From contig NZ_SIHY01000001.1 of NCBI RefSeq assembly GCF_004320535.1, positions 1,364,001 to 1,428,000 on the forward strand: DNA of 64,000 nucleotides. The letters run 5' to 3'. This document shows positions 62,674-64,000 of this stretch, one piece after another. The notes below the pieces were generated by a model. That model was given only the letters and a program-made list of their open reading frames with translations. It had not been told where the DNA came from and made no database searches. Made by a program: the position numbers and the translations under genes. Source of the stretch: Arthrobacter sp. S41 (GTDB lineage Bacteria; Actinomycetota; Actinomycetes; Actinomycetales; Micrococcaceae). How positions within the stretch are numbered: position 1 is the stretch's first letter; every line of letters begins with the position of its first letter.

Positions 62674-64000
62674 CTAGTTATGCCAGCTGTCTTTCAGAAC
62701 CAGTGATCCATCGGCCCCAACAGTGGCGGTGCGGTTGCCTCCGGACTCCCAACTGGTGTTCCCGTTCTGGTCATACTTGATGTACTTGTACTCAAAGGTT
62801 GTCCCGGCAGGAAGGTCCACGGTGCCGGTCCAGCTCGGGTAATTTGCCGAGGAGAGCGCCAGCGCCTTGGCCGGGTCCCAATTACCCAGCATCGCCTGGT
62901 TGCCGACAATTCGGATATTCTGCCCCAGTGTGGTTTCGGCAGTTACTGCCACACTAACGTCACCGGCTTCTTCGACCGGGTCGGTTCCCCCACCGATTGA
63001 GCCATCACCGAGTGCACCCACGTGCAACGCCAGTGCACCGTACGCAGGTATGGTCGCGGTGAACTTGCCGTCAGCTCCTACGGTGATCTTCTGCGAGCAG
63101 TCTGCACCGGAGACGACATCGCAGTAGGTCCCGGCAGCTAGCGCGCTAGTGTACTGACGGGTAGTGGCAGCCCCGGTGTTGTTAATGGCGACAAATCCCT
63201 TGTTACCTCGTCCGTAGGCGATCTGGTTATTTCCGTCGTCCCACCAGTTGCTTACCGCAGCGTCGCCAACGGCATTGTTGAATCCGACCATTCCAATAAT
63301 TTCTTCTTGCCGCTGTTCGCAGGTCCATGCCGATGAATCACAGTTGGCGTTGGGCACCGAAGAATCGCTGGCGCCGGGAGCACCGGATTCCTTGTCAGTG
63401 AATGAGAAGCCTGAGTACACCGAGGGCGAACCGTAAGGCCAAGAAAGCATAAAAACGTTCGCTAGCAGGTATTTGGCTCCCCATTTGTAGTTCATGGTTT
63501 CACCATTGCGTTCGGTGTCATGGTTGGTCACGAAGACCCCAGCATTGGCGCCGTTAAGCTTGCCATCACCGATGAAACGCAGGTTGGAAATCTGTGCATC
63601 AAAGTCGTTCTTCAGCTGACGGGCATAGTCGAATTCAAATGAGTCGCCGCTACCTAGATATTCGCTTTCCTGGATAGGTTCCCCAGAGGCTCCGATAACT
63701 TCATGGACCCAGTAAACACCCGAGTTTTTCATCTTTGATTTGATCGCCTCAAGATCAGAAGCCGGGATGTGCTTTGAGGCGTCAATGCGGAATCCGGAGA
63801 CACCTAGCGAGACCAGATCATCAAGATAGTCTGCGATGTTCTGCTGAACGTAGCTGCTGGAAGTCTTCAAATCTTGCAGTCCGACTAGCCGGCAATTTTG
63901 AACCTGCCAGCGGTCAGCGTAGTTGGAAATGTTGGTGCGGCAATCGTTGAAGTCTTGGGCCGAATACTCTGGGAAGTTGTCTTCCGAGAATGGCGAGCCG
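62674..64000 (-). CDS. Secreted alpha-amylase (GH13) with C-terminal CBM20, 3' part
   Basis: The frame stays open to the right edge, so the start lies beyond the window; about 441 residues are seen. GVSGFRIDASKHI contains the GH13 nucleophile region (RIDA-K-H), YWVHEVIGASGEPI the acid/base glutamate (E in HEVIG), and VFVTNHDTERN the third catalytic aspartate (NHD). A beta-sandwich (domain C) and a CBM20 starch-binding domain (last ~95 residues, IRIVGNQAMLGNWDPAKALALSS...FEYKYIKYDQNGNTSWESGGNR) follow. This endo-amylase should act outside the cell on starch. The stop is 9 bases from the shared terminator. Confidence 0.95.
   Translation of the reverse strand, partial: GSPFSEDNFPEYSAQDFNDCRTNISNYADRWQVQNCRLVGLQDLKTSSSYVQQNIADYLDDLVSLGVSGFRIDASKHIPASDLEAIKSKMKNSGVYWVHEVIGASGEPIQESEYLGSGDSFEFDYARQLKNDFDAQISNLRFIGDGKLNGANAGVFVTNHDTERNGETMNYKWGAKYLLANVFMLSWPYGSPSVYSGFSFTDKESGAPGASDSSVPNANCDSSAWTCEQRQEEIIGMVGFNNAVGDAAVSNWWDDGNNQIAYGRGNKGFVAINNTGAATTRQYTSALAAGTYCDVVSGADCSQKITVGADGKFTATIPAYGALALHVGALGDGSIGGGTDPVEEAGDVSVAVTAETTLGQNIRIVGNQAMLGNWDPAKALALSSANYPSWTGTVDLPAGTTFEYKYIKYDQNGNTSWESGGNRTATVGADGSLVLKDSWHN

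Overview
The window looks like ordinary chromosome of a Gram-positive actinobacterium of the Micrococcaceae type (Arthrobacter / Glutamicibacter-like). The reasons are moderately high GC by eye, MutT1-like Nudix/phosphatase next to ppk, paired MaoC proteins next to murB, a MetP/MetS-type transporter with its tiny subunit, menaquinone genes, a branched-chain 2-oxo acid dehydrogenase under an Lrp regulator, and a paaABCDE phenylacetate cluster. This assignment rests on recognising families, not on a database search. No prophage, IS element, CRISPR array or antiphage island is visible.

Layout. 1-5.6 kb (+): end of polyphosphate kinase, MutT1-like protein, small GNAT, thyA-folA with a small membrane protein, and asd. 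5.6-9.8 kb (-): an operon-like run of small membrane protein, two MaoC proteins, MFS exporter, murB and GNAT. 9.9-11.9 kb: DUF2797 protein (-) and a small alarmone synthetase (+) that probably starts at ATT. 12.1-12.9 kb: tRNA-Met and two identical tRNA-Thr genes arranged as a perfect 93-bp inverted repeat. 13-17.7 kb: TPP riboswitch and thiC, a DEAD-box RNA helicase, a membrane protein. 17.7-22.7 kb: transsulfuration pair (metB-like, cbs), AlkA-like glycosylase, thioredoxin, tRNA-Tyr, YajQ. 22.8-30.8 kb: HtpX, RarD, then a gabT / MetPS-type transporter / PucR cluster that reads as a GABA utilisation module, a SUKH-like orphan and a HIT protein.

30.8-41.4 kb holds a menaquinone neighbourhood (polyprenyl diphosphate synthase, menF, menD, menC) interrupted by a three-gene polar amino acid ABC transporter and a Tat-exported PhoX phosphatase. 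41.4-48 kb: PAP2 phosphatase, DUF1648-like membrane protein, the bkd-type E1alpha-E1beta-E2 operon and a divergent Lrp regulator. 48.1-61.7 kb is a phenylacetate degradation region in two divergent blocks, paaABCDE plus an enoyl-CoA hydratase/isomerase on the minus strand and paaI-paaK-tetR on the plus strand. Between them lie DoxX, a fused substrate-binding/permease amino acid transporter, oligopeptidase B and a GNAT-GrpB fusion. Shared operator-like sites in front of paaA and paaI point to common control by the TetR regulator. The window ends with a PnuC-like membrane protein behind a possible structured leader RNA, and the 3' part of a secreted alpha-amylase with a CBM20 starch-binding domain.

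Most operons are bounded by clear hairpin terminators, often bidirectional ones between convergent genes. I found no convincing wholly new system. The best leads are the ATT start of the alarmone synthetase, the inverted tRNA-Thr duplication, the paa operator pair, the GABA/MetPS module and the leader RNA in front of the PnuC-like gene.
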